Part shown: piece after piece, positions 23,746-33,464 of the stretch
Numbering within the stretch: position 1 is the stretch's first letter
Layout of the letters: each line of letters opens with the position of its first letter
Assembly (NCBI GenBank): GCA_026004795.1
Contig: BPJV01000003.1
Location: forward strand, 372,001-436,000
Direction of reading: 5' to 3'
DNA from: Pirellulaceae bacterium
GTDB lineage: Bacteria; Planctomycetota; Planctomycetia; Pirellulales; Pirellulaceae
DNA: 64,000 nt
Notes under the pieces: model-generated
What the model saw: the letters and a program-made list of their open reading frames with translations, nothing else
What the model was told of the DNA's origin: nothing
The model's database searches: none
Position numbers and translations under genes: made by a program

Positions 23746-24885
23746 ATGCAATCGCCCGATGACATCTCCCCCCTCCCCCAACGGCGGCCTGAAGATCTCG
23801 GACCGCAACCTGGAACCGAATCACCCCAAGCGGCTGACAGCTCTTCCGTACCTGCCGGCGAAGGAGCGTCCTCCTCGTCTGCCGCGGTACCATCCATGCA
23901 GATCGACATGGAGCGTCATAGTATTGGAGAAGCCGTCAGTCGCCTGCTCCATTGGTTTCAGTATTCGGCCAGTTTGCCAGAGCGCACCGTGCGTTCGGCC
24001 AGTGCGTTGGCCGGCGGCATTGTGCGCGAAGGCGCCAATTGGCTTATCCCCTCTGCCTTTCGCAATTCACGCTCGTACTCGATTTTCGTCCAACAGATGC
24101 TTGATCTCCTCACCGAGGAGGTGGGAGGCGTGCGGCGCCGACCGGTGCCGGGGAGCGAAACCGTCGAGCCGGCTCAGGTCGACTTGGCGCGGAAAACGGT
24201 CGGCAACTTGCTCGACATGACGGCGTTGGCCACCTTGCATGTGTCGCCGATCACCGTCTTGGCCATCTTCAGTGATGTCGCCTATGGATCGAAATACTAT
24301 CTCCAGCAGCTCAGCGCGCGGCTAAAACAACAGGGAATCATCGACGAGGACGCGACGATCGATCGTGCTACGGATTTGATCGACGCCTTGGAAAGGGCAT
24401 CCGGCGAGATCACGGAAGCCTTTGATCAACCTCCGGTGTCGATCGAGGGCTTGCGTAGCACCCTGGAACAAACGCAGGCCGCAGTAGCGGAGATGGAACC
24501 GGCGCGGTTGCTCCCGCTGGCCGAGATCGACCAACTGTGGCGTCAAATGGAACTCGCCGCCACAGCACAAGACGCCTCCCTGTGGGACGTCTCCACCACC
24601 ATCTCGCTCGTGGCTTTGCGGAACATCCAAGCGACCGGACAGGGCGTACTATCGGGATTGCTCCTTGCTGGCGATCTGTTCCAGGCCCATATCGTGGAAC
24701 ACTATTGGCACGGCTTGCGAGAAATCGAATCTCAGGGGCTAGTCGCCACCCTCTACCACAGCGCCGGCCCCTACTTGGAAGCCGTATGGAATAACTTTGC
24801 GCCCAATCGAGGTACGTGGACCGAAACACTGCTCAGCGGTCAATGGCTCCGCAAGAGCTGGCAACGATTCGGGTGGAATCGCTGA
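23746..24885 (+). CDS. Conserved-looking protein of unknown function
   Basis: 379 residues from the ATG at 23746; a GTG two codons earlier or an upstream start at 23584 are alternatives, and no strong ribosome site decides. The first 60 residues are low complexity. The rest is well ordered and mostly helical: ASLPERTVRSASALAGG, a central TALATLHVSPITVLAIFSDVAYGSKYYL segment that is hydrophobic but not clearly a membrane helix, and an aromatic C-terminus ending in WLRKSWQRFGWNR. I do not recognise the family. It stands between a zinc-ribbon membrane protein and a convergent DUF1573 gene. Confidence 0.65.
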   Translation: MQSPDDISPLPQRRPEDLGPQPGTESPQAADSSSVPAGEGASSSSAAVPSMQIDMERHSIGEAVSRLLHWFQYSASLPERTVRSASALAGGIVREGANWLIPSAFRNSRSYSIFVQQMLDLLTEEVGGVRRRPVPGSETVEPAQVDLARKTVGNLLDMTALATLHVSPITVLAIFSDVAYGSKYYLQQLSARLKQQGIIDEDATIDRATDLIDALERASGEITEAFDQPPVSIEGLRSTLEQTQAAVAEMEPARLLPLAEIDQLWRQMELAATAQDASLWDVSTTISLVALRNIQATGQGVLSGLLLAGDLFQAHIVEHYWHGLREIESQGLVATLYHSAGPYLEAVWNNFAPNRGTWTETLLSGQWLRKSWQRFGWNR

Positions 24886-24984
24886 ATCCCGGAGCAGCCG
24901 TCCTCTTGCCCAACGAGGGCCACCACCAGCGGCCCCCACGAATCGGAGCAGCGCATCGGACCGCTCCGCCCAAGCAAGCGTGGC

Positions 24985-25989
24985 TCAAGGCGCGCGTCCG
25001 CTCACATTGCCACGAATCACGGTCGAAGCCTCCCCGTTCCCATCCAAACTCGTTTTCACCGTCACCGTGCGCCGAAATGCCCCTGGTTGATCGCCGCTGT
25101 GGAAAGTGAAACGGATGACATGCGCCTTGCGCGTGCCTGAGGGCAGCTCAAACTCAAAGCGAGGGTCGTCGCATTGGATTTCCGTCACCGCAAACGGCTC
25201 ATTCCCCTTGATGAACATGCTCTTGCGCAAGTCTGCTCCCGTGGGAATGGTTCCCAGTTCGATCGATCGCGGCATTTCCAAGGGTGCCGCGACATAGCCT
25301 CGCACCGGGATGGTTACCAAATTGAAGTCCCGGTCATTGGTTACCAATACGATTTGATCATGGAGGTGCCCAGGGGGTGCGGTATCCTTCAACCGAACCG
25401 CCAACTGGTAGACACAACGCCCGGCCTGGTCGGATTGCCGCTCCAGACGCACGCCGAGATGCTGATTGGCACTGCGCACGTCATCGATAACCCAATCAGC
25501 ACGTCCAGCATGGGTGATCCGCAACTGGCTCAGCGCTTCCTCACCTTGTGCAACCTCCCCAAAATCGACCTCCCCAGGTTCCACGACGATATCCGAGCGG
25601 ATGGTCCCTTTGACCAACAACTGCAATTCACCGTAGTACGGCTTGTCAACGACAACAGTGACCACCGCCGATCGAGGACCGATAAACGAACGCGTGTTGA
25701 ACCGGCACAGGATGGCTCCCTCTTCGTAGGTTTTTAAAGTCGGTTTTTCAATCACCGGCTCGGTGCAACCGCAACTGGAGCGTACCGCGGCGATGTGCAC
25801 CTCCTCTTCGTACTTGTTGGTCAGCACAAATCGAAATTCCGCATTAGCCCCGCGCGGTACCACGCCAAAATCGTGGCTGGTCGTCTCGAACATGGCTTGG
25901 ATCCAGTCCTGAGCCGCGCTGGGGGTCGCCCCCAAGCAGATGCTGACGATGAGCCCCTGTAACCACCACGGACAAAATCTTGTTGGCAT
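24985..25989 (-). CDS. Exported DUF1573 domain protein
   Basis: Secreted protein of about 334 residues from the Met at 25989, which places an export signal (LQGLIVSICLGATPSAA) at the N-terminus; the longer start at 26064 would give no typical signal. The DUF1573 signature follows: HDFGVVPRGANAEFRF, then the paired cysteines in SSCGCTEP. The rest is Ig-like beta-sandwich repeats (VDFGEVAQGEEA, IELGTIPTGADL) of the ASH/MSP/HYDIN-like type. In planctomycetes such proteins are abundant and of unknown role, presumably envelope-associated. Confidence 0.88.
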   Translation of the reverse strand: MPTRFCPWWLQGLIVSICLGATPSAAQDWIQAMFETTSHDFGVVPRGANAEFRFVLTNKYEEEVHIAAVRSSCGCTEPVIEKPTLKTYEEGAILCRFNTRSFIGPRSAVVTVVVDKPYYGELQLLVKGTIRSDIVVEPGEVDFGEVAQGEEALSQLRITHAGRADWVIDDVRSANQHLGVRLERQSDQAGRCVYQLAVRLKDTAPPGHLHDQIVLVTNDRDFNLVTIPVRGYVAAPLEMPRSIELGTIPTGADLRKSMFIKGNEPFAVTEIQCDDPRFEFELPSGTRKAHVIRFTFHSGDQPGAFRRTVTVKTSLDGNGEASTVIRGNVSGRAP

Positions 25990-26344
25990 GATGAAATCCG
26001 TTGTTCTTGTGCTTGTGATTCGGATTATTTCCGCCAGATTACGTAGTTTAGACGCATTTCTCAAGAGTGATCGGCGACCGAACCATCAAAGAATGACCAG
26101 GCCACCGATTTCCCGTTGTGGTGAAACCAGCGATTCGGCTAGCAAGTAACATCAGGGATGGACGTTCCCCAGGAAACCTGCGCCGAATCCCTTGTTCGCA
26201 GGGACCGCCGCAGGCCGCCTGTCCTTTATCCATCGCTGCAAGGTGTTTCCGATTTCCAGAAACCGACGGCGGTCGCCGGGTCGCTGGTTGGGAACGAGGA
26301 GCTGGATGGGTCGAGAGCGTTCTTGACGAGGAGTGGAACGATCG

Positions 26345-26896
26345 ATGACTTGGAGCATCTTCTGGCCAGGATTTCGCGCTGCCTGGTTTCGCGGCGCTTC
26401 GATCGGACTTTTGATAGCAGTACTTTGGACTTGGTGGCTGTGCGTCACCATTCTCGCCACACTCGTGTGGCAACACTGGTGGCCGCCGCTGGTGACCTAC
26501 CTCTCGTGGGGTGGCGTGATCACTGCGGCCTTAGCTGCTGCCGGCTGGGAGTCGTTCCGACCTGCCCACCATCAGGAGGACGATGCCATGGACCTGCTCG
26601 TCGCCGCTCAAGATGAATACTTGCGAGGCAACTGGTTCGAAGCAGAAGCCTTGGCGCTGCGACTGCTCCACCGTTGCTCCGACGACATTCCGGCCGGCCT
26701 CCTGCTGGTTGGCGTGCTCCGGGCAACGGGACGACTCGAAGCCGCTCAACGCCGACTCGATCAATTGCAGTTATACGATGCGGCTGGCGAGTGGTGGTTC
26801 GAAATCCGCCAGGAAGCGGCACGGATCGAACGGGCAAGAGAAGTGGCAGCCGCCCCTGAGGACGGTCAAGCAGAATCAGCCGATTCTTCAACGTAA
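26345..26896 (+). CDS. Small membrane protein with TPR-like tail
   Basis: 183 residues from the ATG at 26345, with GAGGAG ending 11 bases upstream. Two predicted membrane helices (about 18-42 and 46-68, Trp-rich) are followed by a cytoplasmic helical domain with a TPR pattern (QDEYLRGNWFEAEALALRLL, then GLLLVGVLRATGRLEAAQRRL). The C-terminus is acidic. Function unknown. It is the last rightward gene before clpC and probably separately transcribed, given the 600-base gap. Confidence 0.75.
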   Translation: MTWSIFWPGFRAAWFRGASIGLLIAVLWTWWLCVTILATLVWQHWWPPLVTYLSWGGVITAALAAAGWESFRPAHHQEDDAMDLLVAAQDEYLRGNWFEAEALALRLLHRCSDDIPAGLLLVGVLRATGRLEAAQRRLDQLQLYDAAGEWWFEIRQEAARIERAREVAAAPEDGQAESADSST

Positions 26897-27513
26897 TCCC
26901 ACGGTCAAAGCAGAATCTTGCCACGACAAATGGTTTGGTCTCACAACACCAGAGCAAAACCGGTACTATAGAGTAAGAGAGGAGCCACCGCGCCGCCCCC
27001 AAATGGTAGGTTTAGGCAGCCGAGGAGAACCTTAACGATTCTTCCCATTTGGAGGCCAACATTCTAGGATGTGAGCGAAGGCTCCGTATCGCCTCCTCTC
27101 GATTTGCTGCGTCCGCCGGCATCGGTAGGCTCGAGTTGGACGTGGCAAACGATGAGGAAGGGTTGGGCACGACCAACACTTGTCGCTCAGCATGGTACCT
27201 GTTTTTTCCCACGTGAACGAAACGGGTCAGAGAGTCGGCACTGCGTTTGCTGCCTGACAAGATCGCGGATCAAGTGCCGAAATGGCGGCTCGCTCCGAAT
27301 AACTCGGGAGGGAATGGATGAGCGGAGTCTTTGTGACTTGCCAACACGTTGCCTCCACTTGCACGACATCGCCCTTGTCTAGCCGCGAGGTTGGCAGGAG
27401 AAACGTCGACGCAGTAGAAGTAATCCCCGAAGTTGAAAATATTTTTTGAGAGTGGTGGTGTACGCGTCCCCACAACAGGGACATTTGCCACTTAACAGAT
27501 GAGGAATGGATTT
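26897..27513. other. Intergenic region upstream of clpC
   Basis: About 600 bases. It should contain the clpC promoter. I looked for CIRCE and CtsR-type repeats and found neither. An AT-rich run (AAAATATTTTTT) lies near 27437-27448. The small open frames show no coding character. Confidence 0.4.
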
Positions 27514-30051
27514 ATGTACGAACGCTTTACCGATCGTGCTCGCAAGGTAATGCAGCTGGCCAATCAAGAGGCGCAGCGTTTCAATCATGAGTACATCGGC
27601 ACTGAGCACATTCTGCTTGGGCTGGTCAAGGAAGGGAGTGGAGTCGCTTCCAACGTGCTGAGAAACCTGGATGTCGACTTACGAAAAATCCGCCTGGAGG
27701 TGGAGAAGCTGGTCCAAAGTGGCCCGGAGATGGTAACGATCGGCAAACTGCCACACACGCCGCGGGCGAAGAAGGTCATCGAGTACTCGATGGAAGAGGC
27801 TCGCAACCTGAATCACAACTACGTAGGCACGGAACATATCTTGTTGGGATTGCTCCGGGAACAGGAAGGCGTCGCAGCGCAAGTATTGATGAATCTCGGC
27901 TTGAAGCTCGACGAAGTTCGCGAAGAAGTGCTCAACCTTCTTGGGCACGGCATGCACGGTGACGAAGGCGAACGAGGCGGTCGGGAGGTCAGCGGAGAGC
28001 GTGAGGCGTCCGGATCCACCCGCGGCGGTAAGAGCAAAACGCCTGCTTTGGACAGCTTCGGGCGCGACCTTACGGAACTGGCCAAGCAAGGCAAGCTCGA
28101 TCCGGTTATTGGACGGGCGCGGGAAATCGAGCGCGCCGTGCAGATTCTTTGCCGTCGCACGAAGAACAACCCCGTTTTGCTGGGAGAGGCTGGGGTCGGC
28201 AAGACGGCCATCGTCGAAGGCTTCGCGCAGCGCGTCGTCGCCGGTGATGTACCGGAAATCCTGGCCGACAAACGCATCGTGGTCCTCGACCTGGCCATGA
28301 TGGTCGCCGGGACGAAGTACCGCGGCCAGTTCGAGGAACGCATCAAAGCGGTCATGAACGAAGTTCGGCGGGCCAAGAATACGATCTTGTTCATCGACGA
28401 ATTGCACACCTTGGTCGGTGCCGGGGGAGCCGAGGGCGCCATCGACGCCGCCAACGTCCTCAAACCGGCCTTGGCACGCGGCGAGATTCAATGCATTGGA
28501 GCGACCACGCTCGATGAGTACCGCAAGTACATCGAAAAGGACAATGCCCTTGCCCGCCGCTTCCAAGAAATCATCGTCGAACCGACCAGCAAGGACGAAA
28601 CGATCGAAATCCTCAAGGGCCTGCGCGAGCGGTATGAAGAGCATCACCGGGTGAAGTTTACCGACGAGGCGTTGGTGGCGGCGGTGGAGATGAGCGAACG
28701 ATACATCACCGCCCGCTGCCTGCCCGACAAGGCTATCGACGTCATTGACGAGGCGGGAGCGAGGATCCGGTTGCGCAATATGTCCAAACCACCGGATCTG
28801 AAGGAGCTCGACGAACAGATCGAGCAACTTAATCGCGAGAAGGAAGACGCGGTGGCCAATCAAGACTTTGAAAAGGCAGCCGCTCTGCGCGACAAGGCCG
28901 ACAAGCTGCGTCGAAAGAAGGAGGAGATCACTCAGGAGTGGCGCGAAAAGAGTCGGGAAACCGATGGCGTAGTGGACGAAGATGTCATCAGCGAAGTGGT
29001 GTCGAAGATGACGGGTATTCCGCTGACGCGTTTGAGCACGGAAGACTCGGCACGCTTGATGAAGATGGAGGAAGAGCTGCACAAGCGAGTCGTCAGCCAG
29101 GAGCAGGCCGTCGCCGCAGTCGCCAAGGCGGTGCGTCGTAGTCGAAGCGGTTTGAAAGACCCGCGCCGGCCCACCGGATGCTTTATCTTTGCCGGGCCGA
29201 CGGGCGTCGGAAAGACGTTGCTGGCCAAAGCGCTGGCCGAATTCATGTTCGGCGATCCCGATGCGCTGATCCATATCGACATGAGCGAGTACATGGAGAA
29301 GCACAACGTCAGCCGTCTGATCGGCGCACCTCCCGGTTACGTCGGCTATGAAGAAGGCGGTCAGTTGACCGAGAAAATCCGCCGCCGTCCATACGCCGTG
29401 GTCTTGTTGGATGAAATCGAAAAGGCTCATCCCGACGTGTTCAACATGTTGCTGCAGGTGATGGAAGAAGGTCGGCTGACCGACTCGTTCGGTCGCAATG
29501 TCGACTTCCGCAACGTCATCCTCATCATGACCACCAATGCCGGTGCGGAGGCGATCAAGAATGAAGCTGCCTTCGGGTTCCAGAAGCCCGATGGGGACAC
29601 GTCTTACGAGAGCATGAAAGCCCGGGTGATGGACTCGATCGAGCGGGTGTTCCGCCCGGAATTCCTCAACCGTTTGGACGACACGATCATCTTCCGCCAC
29701 TTGACCAAGGAGGATTTGAAGAAGGTGATCGATTTCGAATTGTCGAAGGTTCGCGAGCGGTTGCTCGAGCGCGGCTTCGAGCTGGAGTTGACCGAGCCGG
29801 CCAAGGAATTCCTCATCGAGAAGGGAGCCAACCTCGATTACGGCGCCCGTCCGCTACGACGTGCTTTGGAGCAGCGGATCGAAGACCCGCTGGCGGAGGA
29901 ATTGCTGCGTGGTGCCTTCGAAGGCGTCAACACGATCGTCGTCGACGCGGTCAAGAACGATGAAGGGAAGACGGTGCGACTCGAATTCCGCGGTGAGAAT
30001 CGCGAACGAGAGCAACCCAAACTGGCCGCTGCCAGTAGCAATGAAAGCTGA
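27514..30051 (+). CDS. clpC: ATP-dependent Clp protease ATP-binding subunit ClpC
   Basis: AAA+ unfoldase that feeds substrates to ClpP. Start ATG at 27514, with GAGGA 8 bases upstream, gives the usual [13 protein letters not shown] beginning. Domains in about 845 residues: two Clp-N repeats (1-145), NBD1 with Walker A GEAGVGKT at about 224-231, a UVR-type middle helix ([20 protein letters not shown]) typical of ClpC rather than ClpB, NBD2 with GPTGVGKT, and the C-terminal D2-small domain. The short middle domain and UVR motif separate it from ClpB. No mcsA/mcsB or ctsR neighbours are present, so regulation differs from Bacillus. Confidence 0.97.
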   Translation: MYERFTDRARKVMQLANQEAQRFNHEYIGTEHILLGLVKEGSGVASNVLRNLDVDLRKIRLEVEKLVQSGPEMVTIGKLPHTPRAKKVIEYSMEEARNLNHNYVGTEHILLGLLREQEGVAAQVLMNLGLKLDEVREEVLNLLGHGMHGDEGERGGREVSGEREASGSTRGGKSKTPALDSFGRDLTELAKQGKLDPVIGRAREIERAVQILCRRTKNNPVLLGEAGVGKTAIVEGFAQRVVAGDVPEILADKRIVVLDLAMMVAGTKYRGQFEERIKAVMNEVRRAKNTILFIDELHTLVGAGGAEGAIDAANVLKPALARGEIQCIGATTLDEYRKYIEKDNALARRFQEIIVEPTSKDETIEILKGLRERYEEHHRVKFTDEALVAAVEMSERYITARCLPDKAIDVIDEAGARIRLRNMSKPPDLKELDEQIEQLNREKEDAVANQDFEKAAALRDKADKLRRKKEEITQEWREKSRETDGVVDEDVISEVVSKMTGIPLTRLSTEDSARLMKMEEELHKRVVSQEQAVAAVAKAVRRSRSGLKDPRRPTGCFIFAGPTGVGKTLLAKALAEFMFGDPDALIHIDMSEYMEKHNVSRLIGAPPGYVGYEEGGQLTEKIRRRPYAVVLLDEIEKAHPDVFNMLLQVMEEGRLTDSFGRNVDFRNVILIMTTNAGAEAIKNEAAFGFQKPDGDTSYESMKARVMDSIERVFRPEFLNRLDDTIIFRHLTKEDLKKVIDFELSKVRERLLERGFELELTEPAKEFLIEKGANLDYGARPLRRALEQRIEDPLAEELLRGAFEGVNTIVVDAVKNDEGKTVRLEFRGENREREQPKLAAASSNES

Positions 30052-30082
30052 TCACAGGACGGAAGCTCAACGGTGCGACGCC

Positions 30083-31852
30083 ATGCCCTGCGCTTGTCCG
30101 TCGACAGATCCTCGATCGCGAGCCGGTAGGCCTACCAGCTCGCGATTATTTCTTGCGCGGTTGTTGTTCCTAGTCGCGCACGGATTCTTTTTCACTCCCA
30201 CGCAGCAGCTCTGGTCGCAATCCACGTCTGCTCCGTCCCTTCGTTTTGTCGACGCTACAACATCAAGTGGGATCAACTTTGTCCATTACAGCGGTCGCTC
30301 TGGACGGCATTTGATCTACGAAACGATTTCATGCGGTCTGGTTACATTCGATTATGACGGCGATGGTTTGGTCGACGTCTACCTACCCAATGGTAGCGCC
30401 ATGGAGCCGAGTGCCAGTGGCCAATCGATGGGTAATCGACTGTACCGCAACCTTGGCTCCATGCGATTCCGCGATGTGACTGTCGAAGCCGGCGCTGGCG
30501 ATGATGGGTTCGCATTGGGAGCAACGTCGGGAGATTACGACAATGATGGCGATCCCGATTTGCTGATCGCCAACTTCGGTCCCAGTACTCTTCTGGAAAA
30601 CAACGGGGATGGTACCTTTCATCGACGGTTGTTGGACACTGGTGTGACACCCCTCGGGACGGCCCGCATGTCAGCCGGCCCGGCGATGCTCGACTACGAC
30701 GGCGATGGATCGTTGGACTTGTTCATCGCTAACTACATCCAGTACGACCCCAACCGTGGCGTACAGAGGCTGATTTTCGGCATCCCTGCCGCTCCCGGCC
30801 CAAAGGACTACCTACCAGACTCGGATTTGCTGTACCGCAATGACGGTGCAGGCGGTTTCACCGATGTATCTTCGGCGAGCGGTATTGCTTCGTTTCCGGC
30901 TGCGGGCATGGGAGTTCTAGCGTGGGACTTTGATGGCGATGGAGATTGCGATATCTTCGTCTGTAACGACAGTGCGCCCAATCATCTCTACGAAAATATC
31001 GGCGACGGCCGATTCGAGGAGATAGCGTTGATCGCCGGTGTCGCCTACGACGTAACCGGCGCCCAGCAAGCGAGCATGGGAGTGGACGTGGGAGATGTTG
31101 GAAATGATGGATTGCTCGATCTAGTGACGACGAACTTTTCGGACGAAACCCCTACTCTGTACCAATATTTAGGCGATGGGTACTTCGATGACATTGGTCC
31201 TGCCGTTGGTTTGGGGGCTGCACACCGGCGTGTGACTTGGGGTGTAGTTCTGGCCGATTTCGATTCCGATTCCTATTTGGATTTATTCGTTGGAGCCGGT
31301 CACTTGTTCGATATCGTGTCGAACTCCAACTCCGCCGAGCAATTCGCTGTGCCGAATATTCTATTTCAGTATCGCCATGGCAAGTTCGTCGATGTGTCGG
31401 ATCAAGTTGCGGCCGTGCGCGACATCCAGCAAGTAACGCGGGGAGTGGCGGTAGAAGATTTTGATACCGATGGAGACCTCGACCTGCTCTGCTTGAATTT
31501 CGATGGCCCCATTCAACTACTTGAGAATGTAACCCCTCAGCAAAGGCCTACCGTCGGTTTGCGGCTGGTGGGCAAGTCCTCCCCGCGAGATGGGGTTGGT
31601 GCGCAGGTGATATGCCAACCTGCTGATCGGCCGGACACCGTGCGCAGATCGGTAGTGGTCAGTGGTCGAGGCTACCAAAGCGATTTCGGACGATCCCTTC
31701 ATCTGTCATGCCCTATCGGTTCACGCATCGAGGTGTTTTGGCCAAGCGGATCGATGGACACCTTCCAACTGAATGCCACCGATGCCGAACTAACCCTGGT
31801 TGAAGGGGAAGCCGCTCCTGTAGTGCTCCTGCATAAGGAAACGATGCCATGA
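30083..31852 (+). CDS. Exported CRTAC1 family protein (FG-GAP repeats plus ASPIC/UnbV)
   Basis: Secreted beta-propeller protein. Seven calcium-binding DxDxDG-type FG-GAP/VCBS motifs are visible (e.g. DYDGDGLVDVYLPNG, DYDNDGDPDLLIANFG, DFDGDGDCDIFVCND, DFDTDGDLDLLCLNF), followed by a C-terminal ASPIC/UnbV domain (VGAQVICQ ... GRGYQSDFGRSLHLSCPIG ... VFWPSG). The signal region is LFLARLLFLVAHGFFFTP. The ATG at 30083 is used; an ATG at 30041 overlapping the clpC stop by 11 bases is possible. Its stop overlaps the start of the TPR lipoprotein gene by 4 bases. CRTAC1 proteins are thought to be extracellular binding proteins; the ligand is unknown. Confidence 0.9.
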   Translation: MPCACPSTDPRSRAGRPTSSRLFLARLLFLVAHGFFFTPTQQLWSQSTSAPSLRFVDATTSSGINFVHYSGRSGRHLIYETISCGLVTFDYDGDGLVDVYLPNGSAMEPSASGQSMGNRLYRNLGSMRFRDVTVEAGAGDDGFALGATSGDYDNDGDPDLLIANFGPSTLLENNGDGTFHRRLLDTGVTPLGTARMSAGPAMLDYDGDGSLDLFIANYIQYDPNRGVQRLIFGIPAAPGPKDYLPDSDLLYRNDGAGGFTDVSSASGIASFPAAGMGVLAWDFDGDGDCDIFVCNDSAPNHLYENIGDGRFEEIALIAGVAYDVTGAQQASMGVDVGDVGNDGLLDLVTTNFSDETPTLYQYLGDGYFDDIGPAVGLGAAHRRVTWGVVLADFDSDSYLDLFVGAGHLFDIVSNSNSAEQFAVPNILFQYRHGKFVDVSDQVAAVRDIQQVTRGVAVEDFDTDGDLDLLCLNFDGPIQLLENVTPQQRPTVGLRLVGKSSPRDGVGAQVICQPADRPDTVRRSVVVSGRGYQSDFGRSLHLSCPIGSRIEVFWPSGSMDTFQLNATDAELTLVEGEAAPVVLLHKETMP

Positions 31853-33435
31853 ACAGGCGACGCGCCAAACCTTGTTGTGCGCCGAACAAGCGAGGAAACA
31901 TCGTGGTCATCTTGATGGTCTTCTGTTTGTACGGATGTACGTCGCCAGTTGATTCGAAGCAAGAAGACACTCTCCCCGCCCAGTCTCCGCAGAACACGGC
32001 CGCTGTTTCCCCCCTGTCCAATTCCATCGACTCCGCTCGCCATGAAGCGGTATTTCCACCCGCCACAGGTGCGTCAACGACCACATCCAGCATCAACGAC
32101 GACGGCGGACGGCACTCGGGGACGCGCATCACACCGGCCAATTCAACCTCGGGCGATGACGCGACTCGGCCCGTCGATGTCAGCTTTATCACATTGAGCG
32201 TGCCGCTTTCGTCTTCACAACTGCGTGACGAAGCCTCGTTGCTGATGACGCAACTCAGTGAGCAATGGCTGCCTACGTCGACGGACGCGCAGGAGGTCGC
32301 TTCTCGGTATTTCTATTTGGTCGGTGAAAACGAGCGTGCAGATGAGATTTGGCAGCGAGCTCTCGAACTGGACCCGAATTATGGCTACGCCTACCTCGGT
32401 AGAGGTAAGGTGGCCATGCGTCAGGAGAGGTGGGAGGACGCCATCGACCTGCTTACCCAGGCGGTAGAGCTGCTTCCAGGACTGGAAGAGCCAATCAACG
32501 AGTTGGCCAAAGCCAAAATGGTGCAGGCTGACGTGGCGGGGGCAATAACCATTCTGGAGAAATACACTTCCACGCACAACGATGCTGCTGAGAGCTGGCT
32601 GTTGCTCGCCCAAAGCTATGCCGCGAAACGAGAACACGCCGCAGCTCGTGATGCCTATCGCCAGGTCTTGGAGTTGCGCCCCGAATCACCCCGTGCGGAA
32701 GAAGGCTTGGGAAGAGCATTGCTACGGTTGGGGGAGCGTGACGAGGGGCGACGCCTGCTGGAGAAGCAAGCCATAGCACGGCGGGAAAGCGAGCAGACCA
32801 ACCGATCTCGCGCTGAGGTTTTCGCCGATGAGTGTCTCGACTTCGCCAAGCACTACACGGAAGCGGCGAAAGTATTGCGGCATCACGGCCAGGTAGTCGC
32901 GGCCCAACACGTGTTGGATAAGGCCACCTGGTTGGCTCCACACCATCTCCCCGCATGGAACCTCCTGCTGCAGAGTGTCGTGGAATCGGATGATCTCCAC
33001 CGAGCCATCCGCCTTGCCATGAGAATGTGCCATGAGAATGCCTCCAATCCCTCCGCCTGGCTGTCACTGGCTCGACTGCACCTTGATGCAGGTCAAACAG
33101 ACTCGGCGTTGGCCGCATACGATCGCGTGCTAACGTTACTACCGGACGATGCGAACGTACAGCAATTGGTGGCGAGAGTGTTGCTGGACTCGCGCCGTGA
33201 TCCGAAACGAGCCTTGGCACTGACGAGAAAAGCTGTCGAACTGCGCGGCAACTCCTCCGATCATGAGGCACTGGCGCAGGCGTTGGCAGCCAACGGTAAC
33301 ATGAAGCAAGCACGGGAGCATCTGATCAAGGCAATTGAAATCGAACCTGAGAATGCCCACTACCGTCAGTCGCTTCACCAGCTGGACACCTATCTTAGCT
33401 CCAAACGTATCGACTCCGTTCCCCATGGCCCATGA
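31849..33435 (+). CDS. TPR-repeat lipoprotein
   Basis: 528 residues with a signal peptide ending in a probable lipobox (FCLYGC; Tyr at -2 is unusual). About 90 Ser/Thr-rich residues lead to at least eight TPR-like helix pairs, including NYGYAYLGRGKVAMRQERWEDA, SWLLLAQSYAAKREHAAARDAY and AWLSLARLHLDAGQTDSALAAY, ending in IEIEPENAHYRQSLHQLD. It is translationally coupled to the preceding CRTAC1 gene, so it is probably an outer-membrane or periplasmic partner of that protein. Confidence 0.85.
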   Translation: MNRRRAKPCCAPNKRGNIVVILMVFCLYGCTSPVDSKQEDTLPAQSPQNTAAVSPLSNSIDSARHEAVFPPATGASTTTSSINDDGGRHSGTRITPANSTSGDDATRPVDVSFITLSVPLSSSQLRDEASLLMTQLSEQWLPTSTDAQEVASRYFYLVGENERADEIWQRALELDPNYGYAYLGRGKVAMRQERWEDAIDLLTQAVELLPGLEEPINELAKAKMVQADVAGAITILEKYTSTHNDAAESWLLLAQSYAAKREHAAARDAYRQVLELRPESPRAEEGLGRALLRLGERDEGRRLLEKQAIARRESEQTNRSRAEVFADECLDFAKHYTEAAKVLRHHGQVVAAQHVLDKATWLAPHHLPAWNLLLQSVVESDDLHRAIRLAMRMCHENASNPSAWLSLARLHLDAGQTDSALAAYDRVLTLLPDDANVQQLVARVLLDSRRDPKRALALTRKAVELRGNSSDHEALAQALAANGNMKQAREHLIKAIEIEPENAHYRQSLHQLDTYLSSKRIDSVPHGP

Positions 33436-33464
33436 ATCGAGGTTAGCACGGAGGAGATAATGCA

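Noticed and set aside
27400-27513. CIRCE or CtsR operator before clpC
   Set aside because: No TTAGCACTC/GAGTGCTAA inverted repeat or CtsR heptad repeat is present.
27679-29700. 673-codon antisense frame within clpC
   Set aside because: Fully opposite a highly conserved clpC coding region; a high-GC shadow frame.
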